Positions 46,982 to 57,625 of a stretch of 64,000 nt of DNA are shown piece after piece. Under the pieces are notes generated by a model. It saw nothing but the letters and a program-made list of their open reading frames with translations. It was not told the DNA's origin and searched no databases. This DNA is from Aphrocallistes beatrix (lineage: Eukaryota; Porifera; Hexactinellida; Sceptrulophora; Aphrocallistidae). The position numbers and the translations under genes were made by a program. Position 1 is the first letter of the stretch; each line of letters opens with the position of its first letter. The stretch covers positions 310,001 through 374,000 of the forward strand of contig OY725492.1 in assembly GCA_963281255.1 (NCBI GenBank). Direction: 5' to 3'.

Positions 46982-49006
46982 CTATACATCCCACAATCCG
47001 AAACGTGTGTGGTAAAAGTGGACCAAACCAGGGATTGCCTTCCGTTCCACCTCGAAACCGAGGGACAATGTCCGATCAAGTAAATCTGAATCCTCTCCGC
47101 CCCAACTCTGAGCGTACTTGTCCGTGTCCATTCCTCCTAACACCTTCCAGTCAGAGCGGAACATCGAGAAGAGACCGGTACCCCACACCTCCCAAAATCC
47201 GAGAGGGTTCGCCAACGAATGGCCACATTGCAGACGAAACACAATAGGAGCAAAAGCTGACACATTCTTCACAGTGTGTGCACGCACTTCGTGGAGAATT
47301 GACTGTGGGAGGTTGATGTGCAAATCAAACAAACAGATTATCACGTCATCATCCTTAACCGCTTGTAACGCAGCGTTTTGACCTTGCACCTTTATGAACG
47401 GGCCTGACAACGAGATGTACTTGTAGTGTCGAAGGTGAGAGTTCGACAACAAATTCGATACATTCAAATCAGTGCTCATGAAATCAGCAACAATCAAACC
47501 GAAATTATCATCTCCTGTCAAAGACCGTAGTTTCTCCATCTCTTGAATAAATGCCTTCAGAGGTTGGCCCAGATTCCTCACCACAATCACAAAGTACACA
47601 AATGTACGACGAGCTGTCATGGCGTATTCAGGCAGCAGACATAGTTGAGACGAGTATCTCCCTTCCAGAAAGAAGATGTCGATCAATCTGGAAAATTCGA
47701 GTGTGAAGGTGTTCTGCAGGCTTATGTCAATCAGGTAGCGTATCGAAACACCTTTACTCTGCTTCATTTCTATCCGGTTCAGGCGTGAAAATGTCAGATT
47801 CAACGCGAGGAGGTCGCTGGCTGATTGGGACAGAAATACACTCACAACACTGTCCCTGGTATCTTTGGTCAAATCCTCATTGCCTGAGATGGATAGTACC
47901 CCATCTTGATGCTGCATTCCATTGTACAGTTGAGTGCCGTCGTCAGGGTAGACACGGATCCTTTCCAGCTCGTACAGACCATGGTATTGTAGCAAGGTGT
48001 GAGGTTCCGCGAAACTGTCCAATCTATAACAGTGAGGGAAACTTTTGTTGTAGACTCCAGGGGGCACAACACGGAGATTCCTCACTTCCGGGTCAGCAGG
48101 TGCTGCGTTGCTCACTGGGACATGCATTGGGAGGGAAGACGGCAATTTCGGATGGGGAATGATGGGAGAAGTTTTGAAATGCTTCTTGGTGATGTAAACG
48201 AATTCAGGCAAACCTGGTGGAAGCCATTTCAGATGAAACGTGTCTTCAGCGTCAGTGGAAAGGTGGAGAATCTCGATGTAGTAAGCTCGCGTATGAAGGT
48301 AAATCGATTTGGATTGTAGGGTCGAGGGATAAGTAGGAGGGTCAGTCGGGGCATCCGATTCAGTTGGATCAGATTCTGCATTCGGTGTCGATAGCACAAG
48401 TTTAGAATTGAGCGGGTCTGAATCTGAGGAGAGCCACACCTCAATTGGAGCAATAGAAGTCAAGGAAAAGCGGTAAAAACCGCGAACTGGAGGGATGATA
48501 TACCCGAATATACGCTCAGCATAATAGCTCCTGCCACGATGAATGAATAGAGTGCGAGTTTTCAGGATTTCTTCAGGGGCGTGAGGGAAACCAAGAGAAG
48601 CTTTGAACGCGTTCACACTCGAGTAGCAAGACTCCCACCAAATGTACACTCTCAAGAAGCCACTCATCGAATGAGCTCGACTGTTCGTAGGACCAACCAA
48701 GTCGGGCGGGGGTTTGTAAAACTGCCTGGTTATTGTGTGGGTTATTTTACCACGGATTATCTGCCATCCTCGCATGTCCTGTCCCTCATTGGGTGAAGGA
48801 GATATGTAGACATTTGTGTGGTCGACATTCTTATGTGAAGATGATTGGGGAGGATCAAACTGTTCGAGTTGTTTCTGTATTTCTTCGAGTTGATCAATGC
48901 TGAGGAAACTTCTGATTAAACTACTGAGGTTGAAAGTTGATATGAAAATAAGGCAGAATATAATGATAACAATTCCTAAGCAAATGCGGAATCTGAGCTT
49001 GGCCAT
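46982..49006 (-). CDS. B4GALNT3/4-like N-acetylgalactosaminyltransferase, copy 1
   Basis: A 674-residue single-exon type II membrane protein. Residues ~5-30 are the Golgi anchor (ICLGIVIIIFCLIFISTFNL). Residues ~80-250 hold a PA14-type lectin module (LRVYIWWESCYSSVN, FGYIIPPVRGFYRFSLTS). The catalytic region has IICLFDLHINLP, the family's metal-site motif, and GLFSMFRSDWKVLGGMDTD plus WGGEDSDLLDR, the beta-4-GalT/GalNAcT donor-binding signature. The family transfers GalNAc in beta-1,4 linkage to GlcNAc to form LacdiNAc. The upstream-looking start is not ATG; MAKLRF is the start, 7 nt after TTTTAG. It is an inverted near-twin of copy 2, with which it shares 671 of 674 residues. Confidence 0.9.
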   Translation of the reverse strand: MAKLRFRICLGIVIIIFCLIFISTFNLSSLIRSFLSIDQLEEIQKQLEQFDPPQSSSHKNVDHTNVYISPSPNEGQDMRGWQIIRGKITHTITRQFYKPPPDLVGPTNSRAHSMSGFLRVYIWWESCYSSVNAFKASLGFPHAPEEILKTRTLFIHRGRSYYAERIFGYIIPPVRGFYRFSLTSIAPIEVWLSSDSDPLNSKLVLSTPNAESDPTESDAPTDPPTYPSTLQSKSIYLHTRAYYIEILHLSTDAEDTFHLKWLPPGLPEFVYITKKHFKTSPIIPHPKLPSSLPMHVPVSNAAPADPEVRNLRVVPPGVYNKSFPHCYRLDSFAEPHTLLQYHGLYELERIRVYPDDGTQLYNGMQHQDGVLSISGNEDLTKDTRDSVVSVFLSQSASDLLALNLTFSRLNRIEMKQSKGVSIRYLIDISLQNTFTLEFSRLIDIFFLEGRYSSQLCLLPEYAMTARRTFVYFVIVVRNLGQPLKAFIQEMEKLRSLTGDDNFGLIVADFMSTDLNVSNLLSNSHLRHYKYISLSGPFIKVQGQNAALQAVKDDDVIICLFDLHINLPQSILHEVRAHTVKNVSAFAPIVFRLQCGHSLANPLGFWEVWGTGLFSMFRSDWKVLGGMDTDKYAQSWGGEDSDLLDRTLSLGFEVERKAIPGLVHFYHTRFGLWDV

Positions 49007-49510
49007 AGAATGTCTAAAATGAAATAAAATTGAGTTGTCATTATAAGGGATGTAAATAAGTGTAAGTTCCACCTCATAAATCTACTGTTTTGTAAAGGCG
49101 TGAACCCGAAAATTCCAAGATTTTAAGACATCATTTATAAATAATCATTTCATAAGTTGGGCCGCTATACTATAGTATAGTCGGCAAACTAAAAATTAGA
49201 ATCACAACCCTAAAGGAAGCCTACCCTTAACGCCCTAAGAAAGGTAACAAGTGAATTTGTATACAAATTGGGCGCTATAAATGTCAATAATATCCGATTT
49301 GGAATCTGAATGCTAGCACGCATATAATATTATCAATTATTCTGAAACCATACTTCATAATATATAAATTTGAAATGATACAATACAAGGTTGTTGACTT
49401 GCAGGGATACGCGGGAGCAGGTACTGTTTCTACAAAGCATCTCGTAGTACGTTCAACTGGCGTTCAACTTCTCCGTATCTCTCCTGGAATTGGATAAACT
49501 ATAGAAATCT

Positions 49511-49804
49511 TCACCAAATTACGTACCAAAGTTCTTCCATGATAATAGAGATATCCACAACTACACCCCAGATTATCTCGTGCCAGAAAGGAATTGGATT
49601 TCCAGAAAAATGATACAGTCCGATTATAAATAAGTTAAAAATGCTAGTTGATAAGGATTTATTGAGAAAACTCAACACGATTGAAATGTTTAGAAATACG
49701 ATACCCAATTTGAGCTTGAAAAATGCACAACAGTTCAAGAAGGAGCTAAGCAGGTGAATGAGAAGCAGGATGGATAGAGAGGTGACGAAAATGATCCAAA
49801 CCAT
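49511..49804 (-). CDS. Small hydrophobic protein, hypothetical
   Basis: A 97-residue frame from ATG 49804 with three likely membrane segments (VTSLSILLLIHLLSSFLNCC, LGIVFLNISIVLSFL, TSIFNLFIIGLYHF). A donor-like GTACGT follows EELW, and an in-frame short second exon (RDTEKLNAS, stop) is possible near 49480. An AG lies 7 nt before the ATG (GCAAG-CTAACTG). I recognise no family, and the sequence could be chance, since the region is AT-rich and hydrophobic codons are common. Confidence 0.3.
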   Translation of the reverse strand: MVWIIFVTSLSILLLIHLLSSFLNCCAFFKLKLGIVFLNISIVLSFLNKSLSTSIFNLFIIGLYHFSGNPIPFWHEIIWGVVVDISIIMEELWYVIW

Positions 49805-51238
49805 CAGTTAGCTTGCAGTATCAAATCTAATAATGAGTTTTAAATGACCAAACTAAAATTATAAATAATTTGTTGACCTGGCAAACGATGTGAAAACACA
49901 AAGCAGTGCCAGTACAGACCATACGTATGCCACCTAATCTGCAGAAATAGGCTGAAATAAAGTCGACTCGCTTGCCCTGATATAATACAAAAACAGACCT
50001 ACAAAGTGAACAAACAGAGATTTGTCCATTCAACTCAGTCCCTTTTAACTTATCTTTTTGCCGTAGTCAACATATATTATGTACTTGCCAGTCCAACCCC
50101 TCATAGCAGATCAATTATAAAATGCATTCTCAAGCGAATAACATGGTGGTGTTGAGAGTACAATGATTGAAGCGAAATATTTTGTCCCTTGAGAGTTTAC
50201 GAGTTTAAAGTATGTGGCAACTACAGCGCAAATTTTTCAGTCCGATCTTCAAATTTTTACTTTATATTCATATCACAATTTGTGAAAAAAACCCCAATAA
50301 AATCAAAGAAAATATATAAATAAAAATTTGGAAACATTAAAAAATATACTCAACTTAGTTCAAAGATATCTATAAATTTAAACTGGGATTTTTGATAAAA
50401 TGATATAGTCTGGCGAATCCAGACAATTTTTAATGAGGATTTCATGAACTCCAATAAATTCCAGTCATTGGAATCTCAGCTTTTAAAACTCCCAGTTTAG
50501 ATGAGAATAGAATATCGCTTTAAATCTTGGTTTGTAATCAGTTAAAATAGAAATATATATCTTGTTATAAAATTAAAGAAATCGAGATTCCTGAAAACCA
50601 ATCAAATTCTAAACAGAATAAATATTTCTTATATAGAGCCTAATAAATACTGAATCTCAGACTCAATTCCATACAAATACCTATTCTCATCTCAGAATAA
50701 ATACAAAAGTTGATATATACTTTTAATTTAATAACCACAACAATATTGGGTCTCAAGTATCTTTGGAAGTAGATTTTGGTTAATCATATATTGTGTGCGA
50801 GACTAATTACATACGACAATAATGTCACTGTCGGTTGGAAAGTACTCTACATCTTGGTAGCGCACAATGTCATTATCATTCTAATTCTAATTTTCTCTTC
50901 CACATAGTAATTTCACAATGGTATACAATTATTGCAATATCAATACTATTCTGGGAAGATAATGAGAATGAAATGCCATCCACCCAGGCCTTATGGAAGA
51001 AATATATCTAAATTCTCGTTCTAAGGATTAACACTATTCTTCATATTCATACGTTCAATGCAAGTTGAGTCATACCATGTAGACGCGTAGGTCACTTCTA
51101 GCGATAGCGATACATCAACGATTAGTATTAATTGATTGAACAAGAATGTGTTTGCATAATATACTATTATTGTACTATGTACATATATACCATACTATTC
51201 TGCTGTAAAGACATTCTTTGAATTTGAGTTTCTATCAT
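49805..51238. other. Spacer of the inverted duplication, no further gene seen
   Basis: AT-rich, without convincing frames or repeats shared with the rest of the window. The promoter regions of both glycosyltransferase copies should be here, and they differ in sequence. Confidence 0.5.
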
Positions 51239-51249
51239 TTAGACATTCT

Positions 51250-53274
51250 ATGGCCAAGCTCAGATTCCGCATTTGCTTAGGAATTGTTATCATTATATTC
51301 TGCCTTATTTTCATATCAACTTTCAACCTCAGTAGTTTAATCAGAAGTTTCCTCAACATTGATCAACTCGAAGAAATACAGAAACAACTCGAACAGTTTG
51401 ATCCTCCCCAATCATCTTCACATAAGAATGTCGACCACACAAATGTCTACATATCTCCTTCACCCAATGAGGGACAGGACATGCGAGGATGGCAGATAAT
51501 CCGTGGTAAAATAACCAACACAATAACCAGGCAGTTTTACAAACCCCCGCCCGACTTGGTTGGTCCTACGAACAGTCGAGCTCATTCGATGAGTGGCTTC
51601 TTGAGAGTGTACATTTGGTGGGAGTCTTGTTACTCGAGTGTGAACGCGTTCAAAGCTTCTCTTGGTTTCCCTCACGCCCCTGAAGAAATCCTGAAAACTC
51701 GCACTCTATTCATTCATCGTGGCAGGAGCTATTATGCTGAGCGTATATTCGGGTATATCATCCCTCCAGTTCGCGGTTTTTACCGCTTTTCCTTGACTTC
51801 TATTGCGCCAATTGAGGTGTGGCTCTCCTCAGATTCAGATCCGCGCAATTCTAAACTTGTGCTATCGACACCGAATGCAGAATCTGATCCAACTGAATCG
51901 GATGCCCCGACTGACCCTCCTACTTATCCCTCGACCCTACAATCCAAATCGATTTACCTTCATACGCGAGCTTACTACATCGAGATTCTCCACCTTTCCA
52001 CTGACGCTGAAGACACGTTTCATCTGAAATGGCTTCCACCAGGTTTGCCTGAATTCGTTTACATCACCAAGAAGCATTTCAAAACTTCTCCCATCATTCC
52101 CCATCCGAAATTGCCGTCTTCCCTCCCAATGCATGTCCCAGTGAGCAACGCAGCACCTGCTGACCCGGAAGTGAGGAATCTCCGTGTTGTGCCCCCTGGA
52201 GTCTACAACAAAAGTTTCCCTCACTGTTATAGATTGGACAGTTTCGCGGAACCTCACACCTTGCTACAATACCATGGTCTGTACGAGCTGGAAAGGATCC
52301 GTGTCTACCCTGACGACGGCACTCAACTGTACAATGGAATGCAGCATCAAGATGGGGTACTATCCATCTCAGGCAATGAGGATTTGACCAAAGATACCAG
52401 GGACAGTGTTGTGAGTGTATTTCTGTCCCAATCAGCCAGCGACCTCCTCGCGTTGAATCTGACATTTTCACGCCTGAACCGGATAGAAATGAAGCAGAGT
52501 AAAGGTGTTTCGATACGCTACCTGATTGACATAAGCCTGCAGAACACCTTCACACTCGAATTTTCCAGATTGATCGACATCTTCTTTCTGGAAGGGAGAT
52601 ACTCGTCTCAACTATGTCTGCTGCCTGAATACGCCATGACAGCTCGTCGTACATTTGTGTACTTTGTGATTGTGGTGAGGAATCTGGGCCAACCTCTGAA
52701 GGCATTTATTCAAGAGATGGAGAAACTACGGTCTTTGACAGGAGATGATAATTTCGGTTTGATTGTTGCTGATTTCATGAGCACTGATTTGAATGTATCG
52801 AATTTGTTGTCGAACTCTCACCTTCGACACTACAAGTACATCTCGTTGTCAGGCCCGTTCATAAAGGTGCAAGGTCAAAACGCTGCGTTACAAGCGGTTA
52901 AGGATGATGACGTGATAATCTGTTTGTTTGATTTGCACATCAACCTCCCACAGTCAATTCTCCACGAAGTGCGTGCACACACTGTGAAGAATGTGTCAGC
53001 TTTTGCTCCTATTGTGTTTCGTCTGCAATGTGGCCATTCGTTGGCGAACCCTCTCGGATTTTGGGAGGTGTGGGGTACCGGTCTCTTCTCGATGTTCCGC
53101 TCTGACTGGAAGGTGTTAGGAGGAATGGACACGGACAAGTACGCTCAGAGTTGGGGCGGAGAGGATTCAGATTTACTTGATCGGACATTGTCTCTCGGTT
53201 TCGAGGTGGAACGGAAGGCAATCCCTGGTTTGGTCCACTTTTACCACACACGTTTCGGATTGTGGGATGTATAG
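51250..53274 (+). CDS. B4GALNT3/4-like N-acetylgalactosaminyltransferase, copy 2
   Basis: The same 674-residue protein as copy 1 on the other strand, with three replacements noticed: Ser to Asn near residue 38 (SFLNID), His to Asn near 90 (KITNTI), and Leu to Arg near 200 (DPRNSK). Few silent changes were seen either. All catalytic motifs (FDLHINLP, GLFSMFRSDW, WGGEDSD) are intact, so both copies should be active. It too starts 7 nt after an ATTTAG acceptor, although the upstream introns differ. DNAAF3 follows 300 bp downstream on the same strand. Confidence 0.9.
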   Translation: MAKLRFRICLGIVIIIFCLIFISTFNLSSLIRSFLNIDQLEEIQKQLEQFDPPQSSSHKNVDHTNVYISPSPNEGQDMRGWQIIRGKITNTITRQFYKPPPDLVGPTNSRAHSMSGFLRVYIWWESCYSSVNAFKASLGFPHAPEEILKTRTLFIHRGRSYYAERIFGYIIPPVRGFYRFSLTSIAPIEVWLSSDSDPRNSKLVLSTPNAESDPTESDAPTDPPTYPSTLQSKSIYLHTRAYYIEILHLSTDAEDTFHLKWLPPGLPEFVYITKKHFKTSPIIPHPKLPSSLPMHVPVSNAAPADPEVRNLRVVPPGVYNKSFPHCYRLDSFAEPHTLLQYHGLYELERIRVYPDDGTQLYNGMQHQDGVLSISGNEDLTKDTRDSVVSVFLSQSASDLLALNLTFSRLNRIEMKQSKGVSIRYLIDISLQNTFTLEFSRLIDIFFLEGRYSSQLCLLPEYAMTARRTFVYFVIVVRNLGQPLKAFIQEMEKLRSLTGDDNFGLIVADFMSTDLNVSNLLSNSHLRHYKYISLSGPFIKVQGQNAALQAVKDDDVIICLFDLHINLPQSILHEVRAHTVKNVSAFAPIVFRLQCGHSLANPLGFWEVWGTGLFSMFRSDWKVLGGMDTDKYAQSWGGEDSDLLDRTLSLGFEVERKAIPGLVHFYHTRFGLWDV

Positions 53275-53572
53275 CAAGTGCCATCATATTTTCTTGGATC
53301 ACGTTGTTGATATTGATTTGACAATGTGATTTTTGCAGCTTTTAATTATTTGGTGCGATATATATTAAATGTTTTATTTTGATTGTTTTATTTAATTTCG
53401 AACTCCGCGTTTACTCAAAAACCTAAGTTATTAATGTCACACTCATATATAAATTTCCAATTCCTATTTTTAGCAATAATTTTCGATTCTAATTTCTAAC
53501 CAACAGTAAAGAAGTGTAATTTGAGAATTAAGTAATTATCCTAATAAAGTATTTCGATATTTTACTAGGACA

Positions 53573-54946
53573 ATGTCAACCACTAGAGACGGACTCGGGT
53601 CAATAACCTGGTGGGGGTTCACACCTGCTATCGACCTATTCCCTCTCCTATCGGAACATAACACTTCTCTACAACACATCAACATCCTCTTCGTTGGGCT
53701 ATGCGACCTACGACACGTGATTAGAACGCTAGGCACTCTACTACCTTCACAAAGCCACCATGACGTCATGCTCCATTTCTACCTTGCAGAGGGTAGTGTT
53801 GAAGTGTTGACACGTGAGATATTGTTCCTGGTTCTGTTGACTGAGCCGAGCACTGTTTTGGGTCTGCAAGAAAGAGTGGAGATGTATTTGGAGCTTGTTG
53901 GTGATTTGCATGTGAGAACACAAACTTATGAATATCTTCAACGCACTTCCAATAAGCTAATTGGTCTAGTAACTGACCTGTCAAAAATGGCGGTTGAATT
54001 GCCCTTTGTAGATATTTCCCCGCTCAAATTCAAGGAAAGAGATGAGATTGAGTCTGTTTTGAAGTTTTGGCGAAGTGATGAAATAAAGCATTTCAATGCT
54101 GGTACGCTTTGGGATGATCGTCTAAGATCCTACCTCGGTGTTCGCTACGATTCCAGGGAAGGGGTATTTGATTGGGATTTCAACATGAAAGTGCTAGAGA
54201 GAACGAAATTAGTGAATATCCATGAATATTGTGTGTGGAGGGAGGAGGGGCTTGCGTTCAAAATGAGGTCAGATGCGATTTATAATATCCCGAATCGATC
54301 CCTTGCTTCCGGTGTGATATTTCGCAGAGGGGGCGAGGAGGTGAGAGCTCGTGGGTACTGGGGTGATATCGTCGTTGGTCCTTTTATATGTTTCGGCATT
54401 GAAACAGAGAGGAAAGAATTGGAAAAGAAATGTAGTGAACCTTTCTCGCGGATTAGTGAAGAGATAAGTGTTGATAATGTTACGAAGTATGTACACCAGA
54501 TGATCTCACGACAAACGTATAAACCGGTTAAATTTGAGAAGATTTATGAAGTGGATGAGACTTCAAATGAAAGTGAGGGTGCTTCCGCGAAACTTGACAC
54601 GTTGGTGGATCTTCGTTCTACTTTTCACTTCCTTCCTCTCTCATCTCCAAAGGATCTCTTGAACAAATCCAAGTTTCGTGAGCACTTTTCGCTCGTCTAC
54701 ATTTCTAACACGATGGTACACACTCTAACACCAGACTTGAGTCAGATTGTGGATAAGCACGCCACTCTTGTTGTTGAGAATTGTAAATACATTCTTGAGT
54801 TGAACAAAGAGGAACAAACGGGTTTCAGAGAGTCTGTGCTGTCACGAGGTGGAGAAGTTGGATTTCAACTGTGTGAGGAGATGATGCATGGTAGAGACAA
54901 CCCGGACCACTTTATTTTCCAGAGAAAGAGAGAGGTTAAGAATTGA
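53573..54946 (+). CDS. DNAAF3: Dynein axonemal assembly factor 3
   Basis: A 457-residue single-exon frame (human ~541). The family signatures are clear: GLGSITWWGFTPAIDLFP at the start, LFVGLCDLRHVIRTL, LLTEPSTVLGLQERVEMYLE, SPLKFKERDEIESVLKFW, LWDDRLRSYLGVRYDSREGV, DWDFNMK, IPNRSLASG and ARGYWGDIVVGPF. The C-terminus is shorter than human. DNAAF3 (PF22 in Chlamydomonas) helps pre-assemble outer and inner dynein arms in the cytoplasm before transport into motile cilia. The ATG is 4 nt after TTTACTAG. Confidence 0.95.
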   Translation: MSTTRDGLGSITWWGFTPAIDLFPLLSEHNTSLQHINILFVGLCDLRHVIRTLGTLLPSQSHHDVMLHFYLAEGSVEVLTREILFLVLLTEPSTVLGLQERVEMYLELVGDLHVRTQTYEYLQRTSNKLIGLVTDLSKMAVELPFVDISPLKFKERDEIESVLKFWRSDEIKHFNAGTLWDDRLRSYLGVRYDSREGVFDWDFNMKVLERTKLVNIHEYCVWREEGLAFKMRSDAIYNIPNRSLASGVIFRRGGEEVRARGYWGDIVVGPFICFGIETERKELEKKCSEPFSRISEEISVDNVTKYVHQMISRQTYKPVKFEKIYEVDETSNESEGASAKLDTLVDLRSTFHFLPLSSPKDLLNKSKFREHFSLVYISNTMVHTLTPDLSQIVDKHATLVVENCKYILELNKEEQTGFRESVLSRGGEVGFQLCEEMMHGRDNPDHFIFQRKREVKN

Positions 54947-55751
54947 ACTTGAGGCAAAACATAGTCATTTCTTAACTTTAATTAACGTATTTACCTCAAA
55001 AAGCGCTGGGGGCTTAGATAAGATGCGAACATTTTAAGGTAGGTAAACCATTCGTTATGGCTAGTTGTATCTATGGAGACTCTTAGTGCTTAGTAATGAG
55101 ATTGGAAATCGTTTATCTCTTCCAAACGTGACTGTTTTTTAACCGATACAGCGCTTTAAACTTTTGTGCCCCGGGGGGGTTTTGAGCACGAAAAAAATAA
55201 GCACCGGGACGCTTATTCAGGGAAAGACGGGCTTTTGATTTCTTTGATAATTCAATGTTTAACAAAATATTTCTGGCGCTAATCCATCCCCGAATATCGA
55301 TTGTGAAGATATAGTTGGGAAAGCAGTGGGCCCATATTCTCGATTTTAGCTGCGGCACACGACACATTTTTCTTCACAAACTTTGTCCTGCAAACTGTTG
55401 TTCAGGGTTCTAGATTGGATAAACTAGCACAAAATCGTTCAGAGTATTCTATCTACAATATAAAATCATTATAATAACTAAGATATGGGAACCGTGGAAA
55501 AAATATACCCAATTTTGCTGGGGACAGAACTTATGCCCCACCCTGTATATCATAATCAGCAATTCGTTATAAGCTAATATTTTTATAGCATACTCGCCAA
55601 ATGTCCCGTTTTTGATGGGACATCCCGATTTTTCGGACATATGTTGAAAATAATGTCCCGTTAAACTACTACTCGTGTCCCGCTTTTTCCCTCGCAGAGG
55701 TTAGCATGTATGTTATAGATTTATTTACATTTTATTTTACACTCAAGCAAA
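54947..55751. other. Intergenic with a GTCCCG repeat copy
   Basis: About 800 bp with no supported gene. At 55585-55710 it holds the longer GTCCCG repeat (ATGTCCCGTTTTTGATGGGA, TCGGACATATGTTGAAAATA). Confidence 0.5.
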
Positions 55752-56963
55752 ATGGCTACCATAAACCGTAATAATATTTTCGACACTATTGCTTCTGAAA
55801 TAATCCAAACGTTTGATAAGCTGATTGCTCAACTGGTTCAAAGAAAAGATGAATTATTATTCGAGGTTAAAAGAGGAAAAGAAGCTTTTGAGGAAGGTTT
55901 AAAGGCTCAAGATGAAACTCTAGCAGAATTAGAACAAATTCGGGTTATGGTTCAACAAACAAGTGTGAAAGAAAATCCTGTAATGGAAATGATCAAAACA
56001 GGACTAGCTCCGGTTGAGAAACAAATTTGCGAGCTGAAAGCTGCGATTGTGAAGCCTCCTAGTCTGAGTTTCCAACTTCCATTTCTAGAATTATCGAACA
56101 AATTGGGGAATGCAGGTTCAATAATCGACAGAGACAATTTAATCCCATATTCAGATAAAATTAAATCAATACGCACAACTAAAATTGATGAGAAATTTTC
56201 ACCTTCAAGTCTCCATATAGATAGCGAGGATTCACAGCTCTATGTATGCGATGGCACTTGTAAACGGTTTCTAATTTTTAACACAAAAAACTGGGAACTT
56301 CTAAAGGATTATAGCGAATATTATATCGAACCTTTGTCTATTACAACAGATACATACCATATATATATAGCATACCACCAGCAGCAAGAATCTACTGGAA
56401 GAGCTGTTTATCACGTTGGTAAAATGGATAAAACATCATATAAGATGATAAGATCTGTTGAGGGAATACCGATTGGGAAAGGTTACTATAATGAAGACAA
56501 ATTTGATCGGCCATATCACTTGACATTAACTCCCAGCAAAGAACTATTGATTGCCGATTCTGGTCGTAACAGAGTTTGCATATTCGATATTAATTTACAT
56601 TTCGTTCTTTCATTTGGCAGTAAAATTTTAAAGGATCCTCAAAGCATCCGATGCATAAACAACTTAATCTACGTTTTGAATTCCAAAGGTTTTTCTATTC
56701 ACGCATTCAACCTCTCTGGCAAGTTAGTAAATTCTTTCTTCCAGGGTAAAAAAAAGATACTCACCCGCCCGAAATCATTCTGCATCGATGAAGCTGGTAA
56801 CTTCATAGTATCAGATTATGTAACTGGATCAGTCAGCATATTCTCACCAGAACAAAAGCTGATACATCAGATAGGAGATGTTGCTGGATGTTCTGGAGTA
56901 GAGCTATTTCAAGGCAAGATTATCGTTGCTTGTAGCTCTTTAGGATGCATCAAAATATTCTAA
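55752..56963 (+). CDS. Coiled-coil/NHL-repeat protein, copy 1
   Basis: 403 residues in one exon. Residues ~10-105 are a helical coiled coil (FDKLIAQLVQRKDELLFEVK, AEELEQIRVMVQQTS). From ~150 the protein is a six-bladed NHL-type propeller: repeats of the kind DSEDSQLYVCDGTCKRFLIFN, LTPSKELLIADSGRNRVCIFD, PKSFCIDEAGNFIVSDY. This resembles the C-terminal half of TRIM2/3/71-type proteins, but RING and B-box domains are absent, so it is not an E3 of that type by itself. Such propellers bind RNA or protein; the target here is unknown. A tandem paralogue follows. Confidence 0.85.
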   Translation: MATINRNNIFDTIASEIIQTFDKLIAQLVQRKDELLFEVKRGKEAFEEGLKAQDETLAELEQIRVMVQQTSVKENPVMEMIKTGLAPVEKQICELKAAIVKPPSLSFQLPFLELSNKLGNAGSIIDRDNLIPYSDKIKSIRTTKIDEKFSPSSLHIDSEDSQLYVCDGTCKRFLIFNTKNWELLKDYSEYYIEPLSITTDTYHIYIAYHQQQESTGRAVYHVGKMDKTSYKMIRSVEGIPIGKGYYNEDKFDRPYHLTLTPSKELLIADSGRNRVCIFDINLHFVLSFGSKILKDPQSIRCINNLIYVLNSKGFSIHAFNLSGKLVNSFFQGKKKILTRPKSFCIDEAGNFIVSDYVTGSVSIFSPEQKLIHQIGDVAGCSGVELFQGKIIVACSSLGCIKIF

Positions 56964-57412
56964 TTTGTATATTTAGTTAGTCTTAGTTACTGATTTCTTA
57001 GTATTGAGTAGAATTTGCTAATGACTTACCAGATAGGACAGACTATCCAGTTTAGTTTGTTAGATTATTTACCTATGTGTGATGTTAATTTTTAGATGAG
57101 TTTTATTTAGACTAGAATTATTTTTGCACCTATCACACCCTAAGACTACTAAGAATAGTCATAGGGTGTCGTATTTCTTTTACTTTACTTTTCATATTTG
57201 TGACTCGAACCATGGAAAAGTCCCTCAAATGTAATCTTTTTTAAGAATTAGTTTTGCACTGTCAGGATTTATCAAATTGGATCGAGTGAGCCATTCAATC
57301 ATGAAATGAAACATTTTGTTGTTATATCATAAGCAATGTAAAAGGATGGAAAAATCAGAGGCATAAATATAAGGGAAAAAGTGGCGAATATGTATTAATT
57401 TGTGTTTTCAAG

Positions 57413-57505
57413 GTTTCCATATAATATTTTTAAAAAGGAAACCTTGAAAACGCAGGAAAGGTTTCCTGCGTTTTCAAGGTTTCCTTTTTAAAAATATTAT
57501 TATTT
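57413..57505. repeat. Hairpin of stacked inverted repeats
   Basis: The word AAGGTTTCC with its flanks occurs four times in alternating orientation, including GAAACCTTGAAAACGCAGGA and its complement. The whole folds into one or two long hairpins. It lies between the NHL genes. Confidence 0.75.
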
Positions 57506-57625
57506 AGGATGTGTAATGTTAATTATTTAAATGGTGTTTATTTAGCTGAGTAGTTTGGGGACGTATTTCCTCATCATTATCTAAGAATTCAACATAAATA
57601 TTTACATTTCTTACATTCTAGCAAA

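Larger units (their letters stand above)
46962..53294. repeat. Inverted duplication, two ~2.05-kb arms
   Basis: Arms 46962-49017 and 51239-53294 are over 99% identical in opposite orientation, separated by ~2.2 kb of unrelated sequence. Identity starts at the 3' splice site just before the ATG and ends ~20 nt past the stop. Confidence 0.92.
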
